Notes: generated from the letters alone by a model not told the origin. DNA of 64,000 bases from Microbacterium testaceum (GCF_001476655.1 NZ_LDRT01000002.1:1-64000), one strand, 5' to 3'. Counted from the first letter of the stretch, positions 1-8,655 are shown. Program-made: numbers and translations.

Positions 1-1
1 C

Positions 2-1963
2 GCCCTCGCGAGGGCGACCCTGCGGGATGCGGATGCCGCGGTCCTCAGCGCGCGGGTCCTCCCCGCCGTCGACGTGCTCGACGAGGTGCGCGTGCGCTCG
101 CGCGGCACGCAACCCACGTTCCGCGAGCTGCGCGGCGATCCGTCCCTGCGCATCACGGCCGTCGAGTCGCTCGACCGAGACTGGCTCGACCTCGGCATCG
201 TGGTGACGATCGAGGGCCGCCTGATCCCGTTCGGCGTGCTCTTCAGCGCCCTCTCGCGGGGCCGGACGCGTATCAAGCTGTCGGACGGCGCCTGGTTCTC
301 GCTCGCGCACCCGGCTCTGCAGCGGCTGCGCGAGCTGCTCGAGGAGGCCGCGACGCTCGACGAGTGGGAGACGGGACCGCGCCTGCCCCGCACGCACCTC
401 GCGCTGTGGGCGGAGTTCGAGGACCTCGCCGATCAGTCCGAGGCGGCGGTCGAGTGGCGTCGGCTCGCGCAGGCATTGCGCGACGTCAGCGAGGTACCCG
501 AGGTCCCGACCCCGAGCGGGTTCCGCGCCGAACTGCGTCCCTACCAGCGCGAGGGGCTGTCCTGGCTCGCCCTGCTGCACGCGCACCGTCTGGGCGGAAT
601 CCTCGCCGACGACATGGGGCTCGGAAAGACACTGCAGCTGCTCGCCCTCATCGCGCACAGCCGCGCGCGCGGCGACGCACGACCGTGGCTCGTCGTCGCC
701 CCGACCTCGGTGCTGCCGACCTGGCGCGATGAGGCCGCGCGATTCGCCCCGGGCCTGCGGGTCGCCGTCGTCGAGGCGACCGCGGTGCGCCGCGCCGAAT
801 CGATCCTCGAGATCGCGGGCGAGGCCGACGTCGTCGTCGCGTCCTACGGCGTCGTCCGGACGGATGCCGAGGAGTTCGCGGTGCCGCACTGGTCGGGCGT
901 GGTGCTCGACGAGGCGCAGTTCGTGAAGAACCCCGCCACCCGTATTCACCGCGCGATCGCCGCGCTTCGCACCGACGCCGTGTTCGCGGCCACCGGAACA
1001 CCGATCGAGAACGGGCTCGACGACCTGTGGGCGCTGCTCGCTCTGACGGCGCCCGGGCTGTTCCCCTCGATCCGGCAGTTCCGTGAGGATTACACCCGCG
1101 CGATCGAGCAGCTGCCGTCGGACGCCCCCACCGATCTGTCGGCCGCGGCCGCGCGCGCGCACCGCGAGAAAACCCTCGAACGACTGCGCCGCCGGGTCCG
1201 TCCCTTCCTCCTGCGGCGCACGAAGGACGTGGTGGCCTCCGATCTGCCCCCGAAGCAGGAGCAGGAGATCGCGGTGCCGCTCGAGCCCGCACATCGCGCG
1301 GTGTACGACCGGGTGCTGCAGCGGGAGCGGCAGAAGGTCCTCGGGCTGCTCGACGATCTCGACCGACAGCGGTTCATCGTGTTCCGCTCGCTCACGCTGC
1401 TGCGCATGCTGGCGCTGGCACCGGGGCTCGTGGACGATCGCGACGCGCACCTGGGCTCCGCCAAGCTCGACGTGCTGCTGGAGCGCCTGGTGGAGGTCGC
1501 GGCCGAGGGGCACCGTGCACTGGTGTTCAGCCAGTTCACCTCTTTCCTCGACATGGCGGCGGAGAGACTGGATGCCGCCGGCCTCGCGTACGCCCATCTC
1601 GACGGCAGCACCGCTCGGCGCGGAGACGTGGTCGCGGGCTTCCGCGCGGGGGAGGCGCCCGTCTTCCTCATCAGCCTCAAGGCCGGGGGATTCGGACTGA
1701 CCCTGACCGAAGCGGACTACGTCTTCGTCCTCGACCCATGGTGGAATCCTGCGGCCGAGGCCCAGGCGATCGACCGTGCGCACCGCATCGGGCAAGACAA
1801 GAGCGTGTTCGTCTACCGGCTCATCGCCTCGGGCACGATCGAAGAGAAGGTCCTCGCGCTCCAGCGCCGCAAGGCGGCTCTCTTCGACACGGTCATCGAC
1901 GACGGCGAGGCGTTCGCCGCGTCGTTGGACGCGGCCGACATCCGGGGGTTGCTGGGGCCCTGA
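2..1963 (+). CDS. SNF2-family DEAD/DEAH-box helicase, 3' part
   Basis: This is the C-terminal part of a SNF2/Rad54-like ATPase that would translocate on double-stranded DNA. The frame is open to the left window edge, so the true start lies outside; the first in-window ATG (position 74) is probably internal. Visible motifs, in order: Walker A DDMGLGKT (near 607-632), DEAQ box (near 908-919), ATGTPIEN (motif III), LLRRTKDVV, and in the helicase C lobe LVFSQFTSFLDM, LISLKAGGFGLTLTEA and QAIDRAHRIGQ (motif VI). Full-length bacterial members are about 900-1100 residues, often with an N-terminal SWIM zinc finger, so roughly a third is missing here by truncation at the edge, not by mutation. The exact cellular role of this family in actinobacteria is poorly defined. 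Confidence 0.93.
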   Translation, partial: ALARATLRDADAAVLSARVLPAVDVLDEVRVRSRGTQPTFRELRGDPSLRITAVESLDRDWLDLGIVVTIEGRLIPFGVLFSALSRGRTRIKLSDGAWFSLAHPALQRLRELLEEAATLDEWETGPRLPRTHLALWAEFEDLADQSEAAVEWRRLAQALRDVSEVPEVPTPSGFRAELRPYQREGLSWLALLHAHRLGGILADDMGLGKTLQLLALIAHSRARGDARPWLVVAPTSVLPTWRDEAARFAPGLRVAVVEATAVRRAESILEIAGEADVVVASYGVVRTDAEEFAVPHWSGVVLDEAQFVKNPATRIHRAIAALRTDAVFAATGTPIENGLDDLWALLALTAPGLFPSIRQFREDYTRAIEQLPSDAPTDLSAAAARAHREKTLERLRRRVRPFLLRRTKDVVASDLPPKQEQEIAVPLEPAHRAVYDRVLQRERQKVLGLLDDLDRQRFIVFRSLTLLRMLALAPGLVDDRDAHLGSAKLDVLLERLVEVAAEGHRALVFSQFTSFLDMAAERLDAAGLAYAHLDGSTARRGDVVAGFRAGEAPVFLISLKAGGFGLTLTEADYVFVLDPWWNPAAEAQAIDRAHRIGQDKSVFVYRLIASGTIEEKVLALQRRKAALFDTVIDDGEAFAASLDAADIRGLLGP

Positions 1964-2015
1964 CGCGCGGACGGGCAACCGTGCACGAACCGACGTTCGT
2001 GTGGGAGGGTGACCC

Positions 2016-2579
2016 ATGGCGGGTCAAGGGGGCGTCATGACGGAGAACACACCGCGCGGGGAACCCGGCTACCACCCGCCGTCGTTCCCGCTCTTCGAGC
2101 CGACGTTCCCGGGCACGGCGGGGGAGCCGCAGCGGTGGCTCGTCGGCTGGAACGGGCTCATCGACCGACCGGCGACAGATGTCACCCTCGCGAGCCGCTT
2201 GGACGGCGCGACGGCCCTCGTGACGTCTGCGCGCTGGTCGTCCGAGGAAGATGCGCGTCACGCCGCCGTCCGGGCACTCGCCGCACTCGCCCGGACGCCG
2301 AGATTCGTCGAGGCCGCCGCGCTGGCGGCGTACGCCCTCGATGACGCGCTCTGGAGCCCCGCGTCGATCGACGTGGACGGCAGTTCCCACACCGCGACGG
2401 CGACGACGTCCGGGGGAGTGACGGCCCTGTACTGCACCGACGATGACGCGCAGCTCGCGGTCGCTTGCCTCATCCCCGTCGCGGTGAGACGCGTGCGCGC
2501 GGGCGACAGCTCGTACGCTGCGGACCCTCTGACCCCGCACCCGTACACCTCGCTGCCCCCGGTGCCGCCGGTGAGCTGA
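2016..2579 (+). CDS. hypothetical protein
   Basis: A 187-residue protein of unknown function; I recognise no family. The ATG at 2016 has a good Shine-Dalgarno (GGAGGGT at 2004-2010), but an in-frame ATG at 2037 also has one (AAGGGGG), so two starts are possible. The N-terminus is Pro-rich, the middle (about 75-115) is Ala-rich and probably helical, and the C-terminus is Pro-rich (PLTPHPYTSLPPVPP). There is no signal peptide or membrane segment. It lies 52 nt after the helicase on the same strand and faces a membrane-protein gene. GC and codon use match its neighbours, which supports real coding. Confidence 0.6.
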   Translation: MAGQGGVMTENTPRGEPGYHPPSFPLFEPTFPGTAGEPQRWLVGWNGLIDRPATDVTLASRLDGATALVTSARWSSEEDARHAAVRALAALARTPRFVEAAALAAYALDDALWSPASIDVDGSSHTATATTSGGVTALYCTDDDAQLAVACLIPVAVRRVRAGDSSYAADPLTPHPYTSLPPVPPVS

Positions 2580-2633
2580 GTCCGGGCGGCGACGCCTGCG
2601 CGACATGAGCGGTATCGCAGAGGCCTTCCGGGG

Positions 2634-3629
2634 TCAGAACTGCCCGTCGAGCACCGCGCCTGCGGCATCCAGGGCATGGTCCGCCGCGAACACGATGTTC
2701 CCGATGCCCTTGACCGTCATCTCGACGTCCACGATCTGGAGGAACCCGTCGCCGACCTCGCTCAGCGTTCGGGGCGAGGTCTCGTCGAGCTCGTCGTAAC
2801 CGATCTGCAGGGCGGCGAGCCATTCCCGGGCGAGGCCGAACATCATCGCATAGGGGAGAAGGCGCTCGTTCACCGCGAAGCGTTCCACCGCGTCCCCCGC
2901 CGGCTGCCGCGAGTCACGCGGCGACTGCAGGACGCGCAGGCGGTGCGCCTCCGCGAGCGCCAGGTACTGACGGATGCCGTCGAGATGCTGCCGCCGCGAC
3001 ATTGCAGCCGGCGTGAAGCGGCGAGCGCGCCCCCGGGGAACCACGGCGAGCGCGACGAGCGCCGCGGCGAGCGCACCGACCCCGACACCGACCGCGGCGG
3101 GCGGGAGCGCCATCGAGAGGAAGACCCCGATACCGACCACGAGCAGGGCGCTAGCCCATCGGATCACGGACCGGCCGGCATGCCATCCGGACAGCAGGCC
3201 CTCCCGCTGCAGACGGCGTCCGCGGGCGGCGACGAGCCCGCGGACGCCGCGCGCGATCCGGCGACGGTTCCGAGAAAGACGACGCGAGTATCCGCTGGGC
3301 GTCGCCGGGCCACACACGACATCGAGGAGCCGCCGTTCGTCGTCGGTCAAGGTCTCGGGAGCGATCACCTGCACCGCGATGCTCTTGCGAGAGACGCCTC
3401 CCTCCGTCAGGAGGTGGATGCGACCGCGTACCACGAGGTCGATGAGGCCGGCGGCGACCGCACGACGCTCCTGCCCCGCGAGGATCGCATCGTCGACGAC
3501 GGTCGCCCCGGGCAGCGGCGCGTACTCCACCACCGTCGAGTGGGGGAGAAGCGACGAACGCGCGCGCACCACGATCGCTGCCACCGCCAGAACCGTCGCC
3601 ACCGCGCATAACACGAGGGCACCGACCAT
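2634..3629 (-). CDS. DUF2207-like membrane protein, short form
   Basis: A 331-residue membrane protein resembling the C-terminal half of DUF2207 proteins (predicted surface or membrane proteins of unknown function). It starts with one hydrophobic helix (VGALVLCAVATVLAVAAIVV), followed by a cytosolic-looking segment with EYAPLPGATVVDDAILAG, where a wHTH-like module usually sits. Two central helices follow (about residues 165-205) and then a soluble C-terminus ending in MTVKGIGNIVFAADHALDAA. The family's usual N-terminal extracellular beta domain is absent. The start chosen is the ATG at 3629; upstream codons in frame lie antisense to namH and are not credible. It is convergent with the hypothetical gene at 2016 and divergent from namH. 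Confidence 0.7.
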   Translation of the reverse strand: MVGALVLCAVATVLAVAAIVVRARSSLLPHSTVVEYAPLPGATVVDDAILAGQERRAVAAGLIDLVVRGRIHLLTEGGVSRKSIAVQVIAPETLTDDERRLLDVVCGPATPSGYSRRLSRNRRRIARGVRGLVAARGRRLQREGLLSGWHAGRSVIRWASALLVVGIGVFLSMALPPAAVGVGVGALAAALVALAVVPRGRARRFTPAAMSRRQHLDGIRQYLALAEAHRLRVLQSPRDSRQPAGDAVERFAVNERLLPYAMMFGLAREWLAALQIGYDELDETSPRTLSEVGDGFLQIVDVEMTVKGIGNIVFAADHALDAAGAVLDGQF

Positions 3630-3685
3630 CCCGTCATCGTATGACCCCTTCGCCGCGCCCACCGCTCGCCCAGGCGACCCCCGCG

Positions 3686-3691
3686 TAGACT
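3686..3691 (+). promoter_or_regulatory. candidate -10 element of namH
   Basis: TAGACT predicts a transcript starting near 3698, with a leader of about 25 nt that contains CAGGAG ahead of the namH ATG at 3723. No clear -35 hexamer is visible. Confidence 0.45.
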
Positions 3692-3722
3692 CGTCAGGTT
3701 CCGTCCACGACACAGGAGCGAC

Positions 3723-5306
3723 ATGAGAATCACCGGCCTCGGCCACGCGGGCATGTTCATCGAGACGGCGGGCGGCAGCATCATCTGCGACCCCGTCCTC
3801 GGTCCGAGCTTCTTCGGCTCGTGGTTCCCGTTCCCCGATAACCGTGCCCTCGACTGGGAACGCTTCGGCGCGGCGGACTTCCTCTACATCTCGCACCGTC
3901 ACCGCGATCACTTCGACCCTGCACTGCTCGAGCGGTACGTGCCGAAGGACATCAAGGTGCTGCTTCCCGAGTACCCGACCGACGACCTCGAGCAGGACCT
4001 CCTGTCTCTCGGCTACACGAACCTCATCCGCACCGAGGCGGGCGTCCCCTTGCAGTTCGGCGACCTGAAGCTCATGGTCACTCCGCTGCGGGCCCCCTCC
4101 GACGGGCCGATCGGCGACTCGTCGCTGTCGCTCGACGACGGCACGGCGTCGATCCTCAACCAGAACGACTCGCACCCTCTCGACCTCGAGAAGCTGTTCG
4201 ACTTCGGCAAGCCCGACGCGTACTTCACCCAGGTCTCGGGCGCGATCTGGTGGCCGATGGTCTACGACCTTCCCCAGGACGCCAAGCAGAACTTCGCCCA
4301 GCTCAAGCGCGACGCGCAGAACAAGCGCGCGATGTACTACATCGACAAGGTCGACGCCGAGCACGTCTTCCCCATGGCAGGCCCGCCAATGTTCCTTCGC
4401 GAGGAGCTTTTCCGCTACAACGGCACGGGCCTCGAGAACGACTCGATCTTCACCGACCAGCGCGAGTTCCTCGCGCACATGAAGGAACTGCGCCCCGAGC
4501 AGAACGGCTACCTGTTCCTGCCGGGCACCGAGGTCGAGGTGCACGGGTCGGATGTCACCGTGACGCAGACCCTGTACACGGACGCCGAGATCGAACGCGT
4601 CTTCGGCGACAAGTGGAACTACCTCGCCGAGCAGCGCGACAGCCGCCAGGCCGAAGTGCAGGCCGAAGAGGCCACGCGTGCCGAGATCATCCCGCCCGCC
4701 GAGATGCTCGCCGCCCTCAAAGAGTGGTGGGAGCCGCTGCTGCGTCGCGCTCGCACGATCCGCAACGGCGTGGGCGGCATGGTGCGCTTCCGCATCGGCG
4801 AGCTCGACATGGTCGTCGACTTCCCCAGGGCGAAGCTGCGCGAGTACGCGGGGGAGGAGTGCATCTACTGGTACACGATCCCCGCCGATCTCGTGTCGAC
4901 GAACATCCGCGACCACGAGATCGACTGGTCGAACTCGATCTTCCTGTCGATGCAGTTCGAGGTCGGTCGCTCGGGCAAGTTCAACGAGTTCCTCACGACG
5001 TTCTTGAAGTGCCTCTCGCGCGACCGCATCGAGTACGTCGAGAACTGGTACGCCGAGCAGAGCGATCAGACCGAGGATGCCGAGATCGAGGGCTGGACCG
5101 TGCAGCGTCGCTGCCCGCACCTGCGCGCCGACCTGACGAAGACCGGCAAGATCGTGGACGGCGTGCTGACGTGCTCGCTGCACGACTGGAAGTGGGACCT
5201 GGAGACGGGGCGCTGCCTGACGACGACGGGTCACCCGATCCGGTCGTCGCGCGTGAGGTCCACCCCGAGCGGCGAGCGCGCCGCCGCTGAGGTCGCCGCG
5301 GGCTGA
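3723..5306 (+). CDS. namH: MBL-fold / Rieske protein, probable UDP-N-acetylmuramic acid hydroxylase NamH
   Basis: A 527-residue protein with an N-terminal metallo-beta-lactamase-like domain (metal motif SHRHRDHFD near residues 57-65) and a C-terminal Rieske [2Fe-2S] domain with ligands C464, H466, C484 and H487 (CPH... CSLHDW). This architecture and length match mycobacterial NamH (Rv3818 type), a cytosolic oxygenase that converts UDP-MurNAc to its N-glycolyl form for peptidoglycan; CMP-Neu5Ac hydroxylases share the fold. The assignment to muramic acid is inferred from family, not from active-site evidence, but it suits Microbacterium, known for glycolylated muramic acid. SD CAGGAG precedes the ATG. 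A VOC-fold gene follows after 3 nt, implying co-transcription. Confidence 0.78.
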   Translation: MRITGLGHAGMFIETAGGSIICDPVLGPSFFGSWFPFPDNRALDWERFGAADFLYISHRHRDHFDPALLERYVPKDIKVLLPEYPTDDLEQDLLSLGYTNLIRTEAGVPLQFGDLKLMVTPLRAPSDGPIGDSSLSLDDGTASILNQNDSHPLDLEKLFDFGKPDAYFTQVSGAIWWPMVYDLPQDAKQNFAQLKRDAQNKRAMYYIDKVDAEHVFPMAGPPMFLREELFRYNGTGLENDSIFTDQREFLAHMKELRPEQNGYLFLPGTEVEVHGSDVTVTQTLYTDAEIERVFGDKWNYLAEQRDSRQAEVQAEEATRAEIIPPAEMLAALKEWWEPLLRRARTIRNGVGGMVRFRIGELDMVVDFPRAKLREYAGEECIYWYTIPADLVSTNIRDHEIDWSNSIFLSMQFEVGRSGKFNEFLTTFLKCLSRDRIEYVENWYAEQSDQTEDAEIEGWTVQRRCPHLRADLTKTGKIVDGVLTCSLHDWKWDLETGRCLTTTGHPIRSSRVRSTPSGERAAAEVAAG

Positions 5307-5309
5307 CCC

Positions 5310-5705
5310 GTGCCCGGCTTTCATCACGTCGAGGTGTGGGTCGGCGACCTGACAGCGGCGCGGTCCGAATGGGGCTGGCTGCTCTCCGCGGTCGGTTTCG
5401 AGCGAACCGCGCTCTGGGTCGACGGCGAGACGTGGAGCGCGGGTGACGGCCCGTACCCGACGCTGACGACCTCGCCGAACCTGTCGCGGCTCGACCACGA
5501 CCAGCGCGCTCCGGGCGTGAACCATCTCGCCTTCCTCGGCGGCTCTCGCGGGCAGGTGGATGCCGTGATGGCCGCGGCGAGCGCCCACGGGTGGCGCCCG
5601 CTGTATCAGGATCGGTACCCGTTCGCCGGCGGCCCGTCGCACTATGCCGGGTGGCTGGAGAACTCCGCGGGCTTCAAGGCGGAGATCGTCGCGGACGCGG
5701 GCTGA
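5310..5705 (+). CDS. VOC-superfamily (glyoxalase-like) protein
   Basis: A 131-residue single-unit VOC protein. It has the start FHHVEVWVGDL, the middle APGVNHLAFLGGSRGQVD and the end SHYAGWLENSAGFKAEIVAD, the usual beta-alpha-beta-beta-beta pattern with possible metal ligands H5, H near residue 75 and E near residue 124. The GTG at 5310 lies 3 nt after the namH stop, so translation is probably coupled. Substrate is unknown: VOC members include glyoxalases, dioxygenases and antibiotic-binding proteins. The tight pairing with namH is the only hint of function. Confidence 0.75.
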   Translation: MPGFHHVEVWVGDLTAARSEWGWLLSAVGFERTALWVDGETWSAGDGPYPTLTTSPNLSRLDHDQRAPGVNHLAFLGGSRGQVDAVMAAASAHGWRPLYQDRYPFAGGPSHYAGWLENSAGFKAEIVADAG

Positions 5706-5744
5706 CCCGGCACGGGCGTTCCGGCGGCCCCGCGGTGTTGCAAG

Positions 5745-6048
5745 CAGCGGATGCCGCGGAGCTCGGGGAGCCATCCCTTGGCACTCGCCCGCCGGTATCG
5801 CAGCCGTGCGCGGGCAGCGGATGCCGCGAGGGCTCACGCAGCAACCCTCCGCGGCCCGACCGTGCGCGCTCGATCGCGCAGCCGCGCGCGAGCAACGGGC
5901 GCCGCGAGGGCTCACCAAGCACTCCTGCGTGACCCGACCACGCGCGCGCCGTCGCACAGCGGTGCACAGGCAGGGGATGCCACGGGGCTCAGGGGTGCCG
6001 CGCACGGCACGATTCCCTGGGGGGGCGATCTGCATCCACCCACGCTCC
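5745..6048. repeat. four degenerate tandem repeats, about 78 nt each
   Basis: The 344-nt gap between the convergent VOC and HNH genes holds four imperfect head-to-tail units starting at 5745, 5815, 5893 and 5971 (70, 78, 78 and about 78 nt). Each opens with a version of CAGCGGATGCCGCGAGGGCTC. Units 2 and 3 are most alike, sharing GCCGCGAGGGCTCAC and, about 30 nt later, CCCGACC followed by a GCGCGC tract. The period is a multiple of three, but no credible start, SD or codon pattern makes it a gene. I see no other element in this gap. Confidence 0.6.
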
Positions 6049-6049
6049 T

Positions 6050-7582
6050 TCACGCCGCGCCAAAGCGACGCGGGGATCTCGACCGCAGCAGCGCCGGCGG
6101 CCTCACCTCGCCGGAGAGCGGATCGGGCGGCGCATGCAACCAGTACGAGTCCCGCCCGGTCACGGGATCCCTCTCGCGGACGATCTTCTCGCCCCGATTG
6201 TGGAGTCCCAGGTGGTGGTTCCGGCAGAGAGGAACACCGTCGTCGACGTCCGTCCTGCCGCGATCCGCCGCCCAGTGGTCGATGTGGTGCATCTCGCACT
6301 GTGAGATCGGGGCACGGCATCCGATCCCGACGCACCCTCCATCGCGCACCGCGATCGCGATCCGCTGGGCCCGGGTGAAGAGACGCTGGTGTCGGCCGAC
6401 GTCGAGTGGTCGACCCGCGTCACCGAGAGTCACCGGCACCGCACCCGCATCGCACAGGTAGCTCTCGACCACCCCGCCGGGAAGGGCCCCGCCACCGTCT
6501 TCGAGGTGCCCGACCCCGCGAACGACGGTCTCGACGCTCGTCGCCCCGACGGCATCGGCGGCTAGGCGCGGAACCCCGCCGGCCGGGCTACCGCCGGCGC
6601 TTCCGCTCTCGGCAGCCCTCAACGCTGACGCCTCCACCACGATCCGCACCCCGGGCTGCCGGTCGCCGAACGCCTGCGCGGGATCAGCCGCGGCCCCGGT
6701 GCGCATGACGGCGATCAACGTGTCGTACGCGATCTGCTCACCCGACCGCTCGTCGGAGGTCTCGGCGACCAGGGCATCCGGGTCCACGAACCGCGGGCCC
6801 CGCCGCGGCCGTAACGCCGCCTGCAACATGGCGTCGACCCACGCCGCCGCATCGTCATCGAAAGCGAACCGTCCGTGCCGCTGCCCGTGCTCGTCGATCC
6901 AGGACCGGAACGACCGGGCCGCGAAGCGCTCCTCGAACCGGAGCGTCACGCCGACGGGGTCGAGGCGATCCCGGGCGATCCGAGCGGACGCCCGCAGTTC
7001 CTCGACCGGCAGGTGGGGCGCCTCGTCGGTCAGCCGCTCGACGGCGGCCTCCCAGGCCCGGGGGAGGAAATCCGGATCGAGCTCGGGATACCTCTGGACC
7101 GGCGGCTCACCGAGCCCGACGCGGATCGCCTGGAACTGCGCGTGACTGAGCACCCCGTCGCGAAGCGCCCCGCTCATGCGGTCGAGCCACGCCCCGCCGG
7201 CATCCTGGGACACGGCGGTGGACACGGCCTGATCAGCTTCGCCGTTGGGCCTGACCGCGGGGAGAAGATCGCCCCCGGTCTTCACCGACCGGATCACGTC
7301 CCTTCGCGGCAGCCCCGTCAGCGATTGCAGCAACTCGGTCGCATTGCGGTGCCCCTGCCTCTGCGCCAGCCCGGTCCCGCCCTGCTCGCGCGCCGAACGC
7401 TCGTCGATCACACGCGCCGCGCAGGCCATCACCACGTCGAGCGCATTCCGCGCCGCCGTGATCTCGCTCATCAGCCCCACGAGCTCCCGGTCGTCGAGCG
7501 CCTCGACTCCCCGCCCCGCCAGCAGCTCGACGACACGCGCCGTCGCCGCCCGCAGGCGGTCGTTCGGTGCGCTCACATCCAT
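6050..7582 (-). CDS. DUF222 / HNH endonuclease-like protein (13E12 family)
   Basis: A 510-residue protein with an N-terminal DUF222 region (about 1-330, helical, Arg-rich) and a C-terminal HNH nuclease motif: CVGIGC, CEMHHIDHW and CRNHHLGLHN. These multi-copy actinobacterial proteins (REP13E12 in mycobacteria) are presumed nucleases of unknown role, sometimes linked to mobile DNA. I chose the ATG at 7582 (MDVSAPND); a GTG 33 nt upstream is possible. Neither has a Shine-Dalgarno, so the message may be leaderless. A LexA-type box overlaps the start. An Ala/Gly/Pro-rich linker lies between the two domains. Confidence 0.85.
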   Translation of the reverse strand: MDVSAPNDRLRAATARVVELLAGRGVEALDDRELVGLMSEITAARNALDVVMACAARVIDERSAREQGGTGLAQRQGHRNATELLQSLTGLPRRDVIRSVKTGGDLLPAVRPNGEADQAVSTAVSQDAGGAWLDRMSGALRDGVLSHAQFQAIRVGLGEPPVQRYPELDPDFLPRAWEAAVERLTDEAPHLPVEELRASARIARDRLDPVGVTLRFEERFAARSFRSWIDEHGQRHGRFAFDDDAAAWVDAMLQAALRPRRGPRFVDPDALVAETSDERSGEQIAYDTLIAVMRTGAAADPAQAFGDRQPGVRIVVEASALRAAESGSAGGSPAGGVPRLAADAVGATSVETVVRGVGHLEDGGGALPGGVVESYLCDAGAVPVTLGDAGRPLDVGRHQRLFTRAQRIAIAVRDGGCVGIGCRAPISQCEMHHIDHWAADRGRTDVDDGVPLCRNHHLGLHNRGEKIVRERDPVTGRDSYWLHAPPDPLSGEVRPPALLRSRSPRRFGAA

Positions 7583-7597
7583 AGAACAAATGTACGA
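7582..7597. promoter_or_regulatory. SOS-box-like (LexA) site at the HNH gene start
   Basis: The 16-mer TAGAACAAATGTACGA matches the actinobacterial LexA consensus TCGAAC-N4-GTTCGA at 10 of 12 defined positions. It touches the ATG at 7582. Mycobacterial 13E12-family genes are known SOS targets, which raises its plausibility. Confidence 0.5.
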
Positions 7598-7689
7598 ATT
7601 TCGCGTCGTCGGCACCAGCGCGCGAGCGCGACATCACCCCCGATGGATCGGGGTTCACCCATCTACCCGCTAGGTGGAAGAAGTCGACA

Positions 7690-8655
7690 CGGTATTGACG
7701 CGTAAGGGTGTCACACATGCTGGCACATTGTCCGCCATGTGCGCCGTGGGGCGGTGACACTCCAGCGCTGGTTCCAGATCCTGAGTGCGGAGGCGCGCTC
7801 TTTTCTAAGCGGCGCGTGCGGGAATAGAGGAGCTATCCGGCGAGGATGCGGTTATAGCGCTCGATTTCCCCGTTGTGACGCGGCCTCTACGGGGTGATTC
7901 GCTGGTGTCGACTCTCATCGACGGCTCCGCCGAAGGCGTTGGCACGCTGGCAGAGCCGTTGCCTGTGACAATGCGTTCGATCTGCATGATGTCACGGGCC
8001 TCGAGCCACAATCGTGCTCAGTCAAGGAACGCCGCGGCCGTGACTGCTTTCTCGTCGGGCAGCACCTCGGTTCAGGCGAGCCGGGAGCATCCATCGATTG
8101 CGGAGTGAAGCAACACGCAGCCGGTCTTCGCACGGTCTTGGCCCGAGCTACCTCCTTAGCCTGATGCTGTTCTTGCCGTGCACGCGCCATCCGCCCCCGT
8201 CCGGAAGCCGGTCGGTCTTCTTCATAACGATGTCCACCATGTGGCCGGGGCGGTCGGCGATGAGATTTCTCGACTCACGGTTGTTCTCGCCGGCGGGATT
8301 CGGGGACTTTCGCCGGTTTAGCCTCAGCTGTGCCAGCAACCGCGTGATGGTGCAGCGGCCGACCGCTGCGCCGTGGTGGCGGAGCTCGGAAGCGATGCGG
8401 GATGCGGACCACTTGTGCTCGCGCCGCATCTGCTCGATCTGCCTGACGAGCCGCCCCGGCGTCGCGGTTGGATGCCGCGCCGGAGCGGATGGACAATCGA
8501 TCGGCCCCCGTTCTCCGGATTTCCGTATCGGTTCATCCACTTTGAAGCGGTGGCGCGGGAGATACCCGTCTGCGCGGCGTCGTGAGCGATCGGTCGCGTG
8601 CGACCAATCGCGTGCGCCTTTCGGGCGTCAACGGCGCGTTTGCGTGCGTCGTGTG
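7690..8655 (-). pseudogene. decayed IS481-family transposase
   Basis: Read on the minus strand in several frames, this is a broken IS481-type DDE transposase. Segments in order: HANAPLTPE (start, near 8650), RTRPIAHDAAQTGISRATAS (HTH), WSASRIASELRHHGAAV, ITRLLAQL, PGHMV..KK..RLPDGGGWRVHGK (near 8200), LLHSAIDGCSRLA, TEVLPDEKA, RIVTGNGS, ERYNRILAG (near 7840) and HRPHGAHGG (near 7745). There are at least three in-frame stops (after SRLA, FLD and ILAG) and several frameshifts. The Asp normally found in HVDVKK is lost (DIVMKK). Inverted repeats could not be defined. Its 5' end overlaps the 3' end of the DUF1801 gene, suggesting insertion there. Confidence 0.8.

Noticed and set aside
5745-6048. 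CRISPR array
   Set aside because: Units are degenerate along their full length, with no constant repeat or unique spacers, and there are no cas genes.
2634-6335. A 1233-residue open frame on the minus strand
   Set aside because: Only the last 331 codons (from ATG 3629) look like protein; the rest is antisense to namH and the VOC gene and open only because of high GC.
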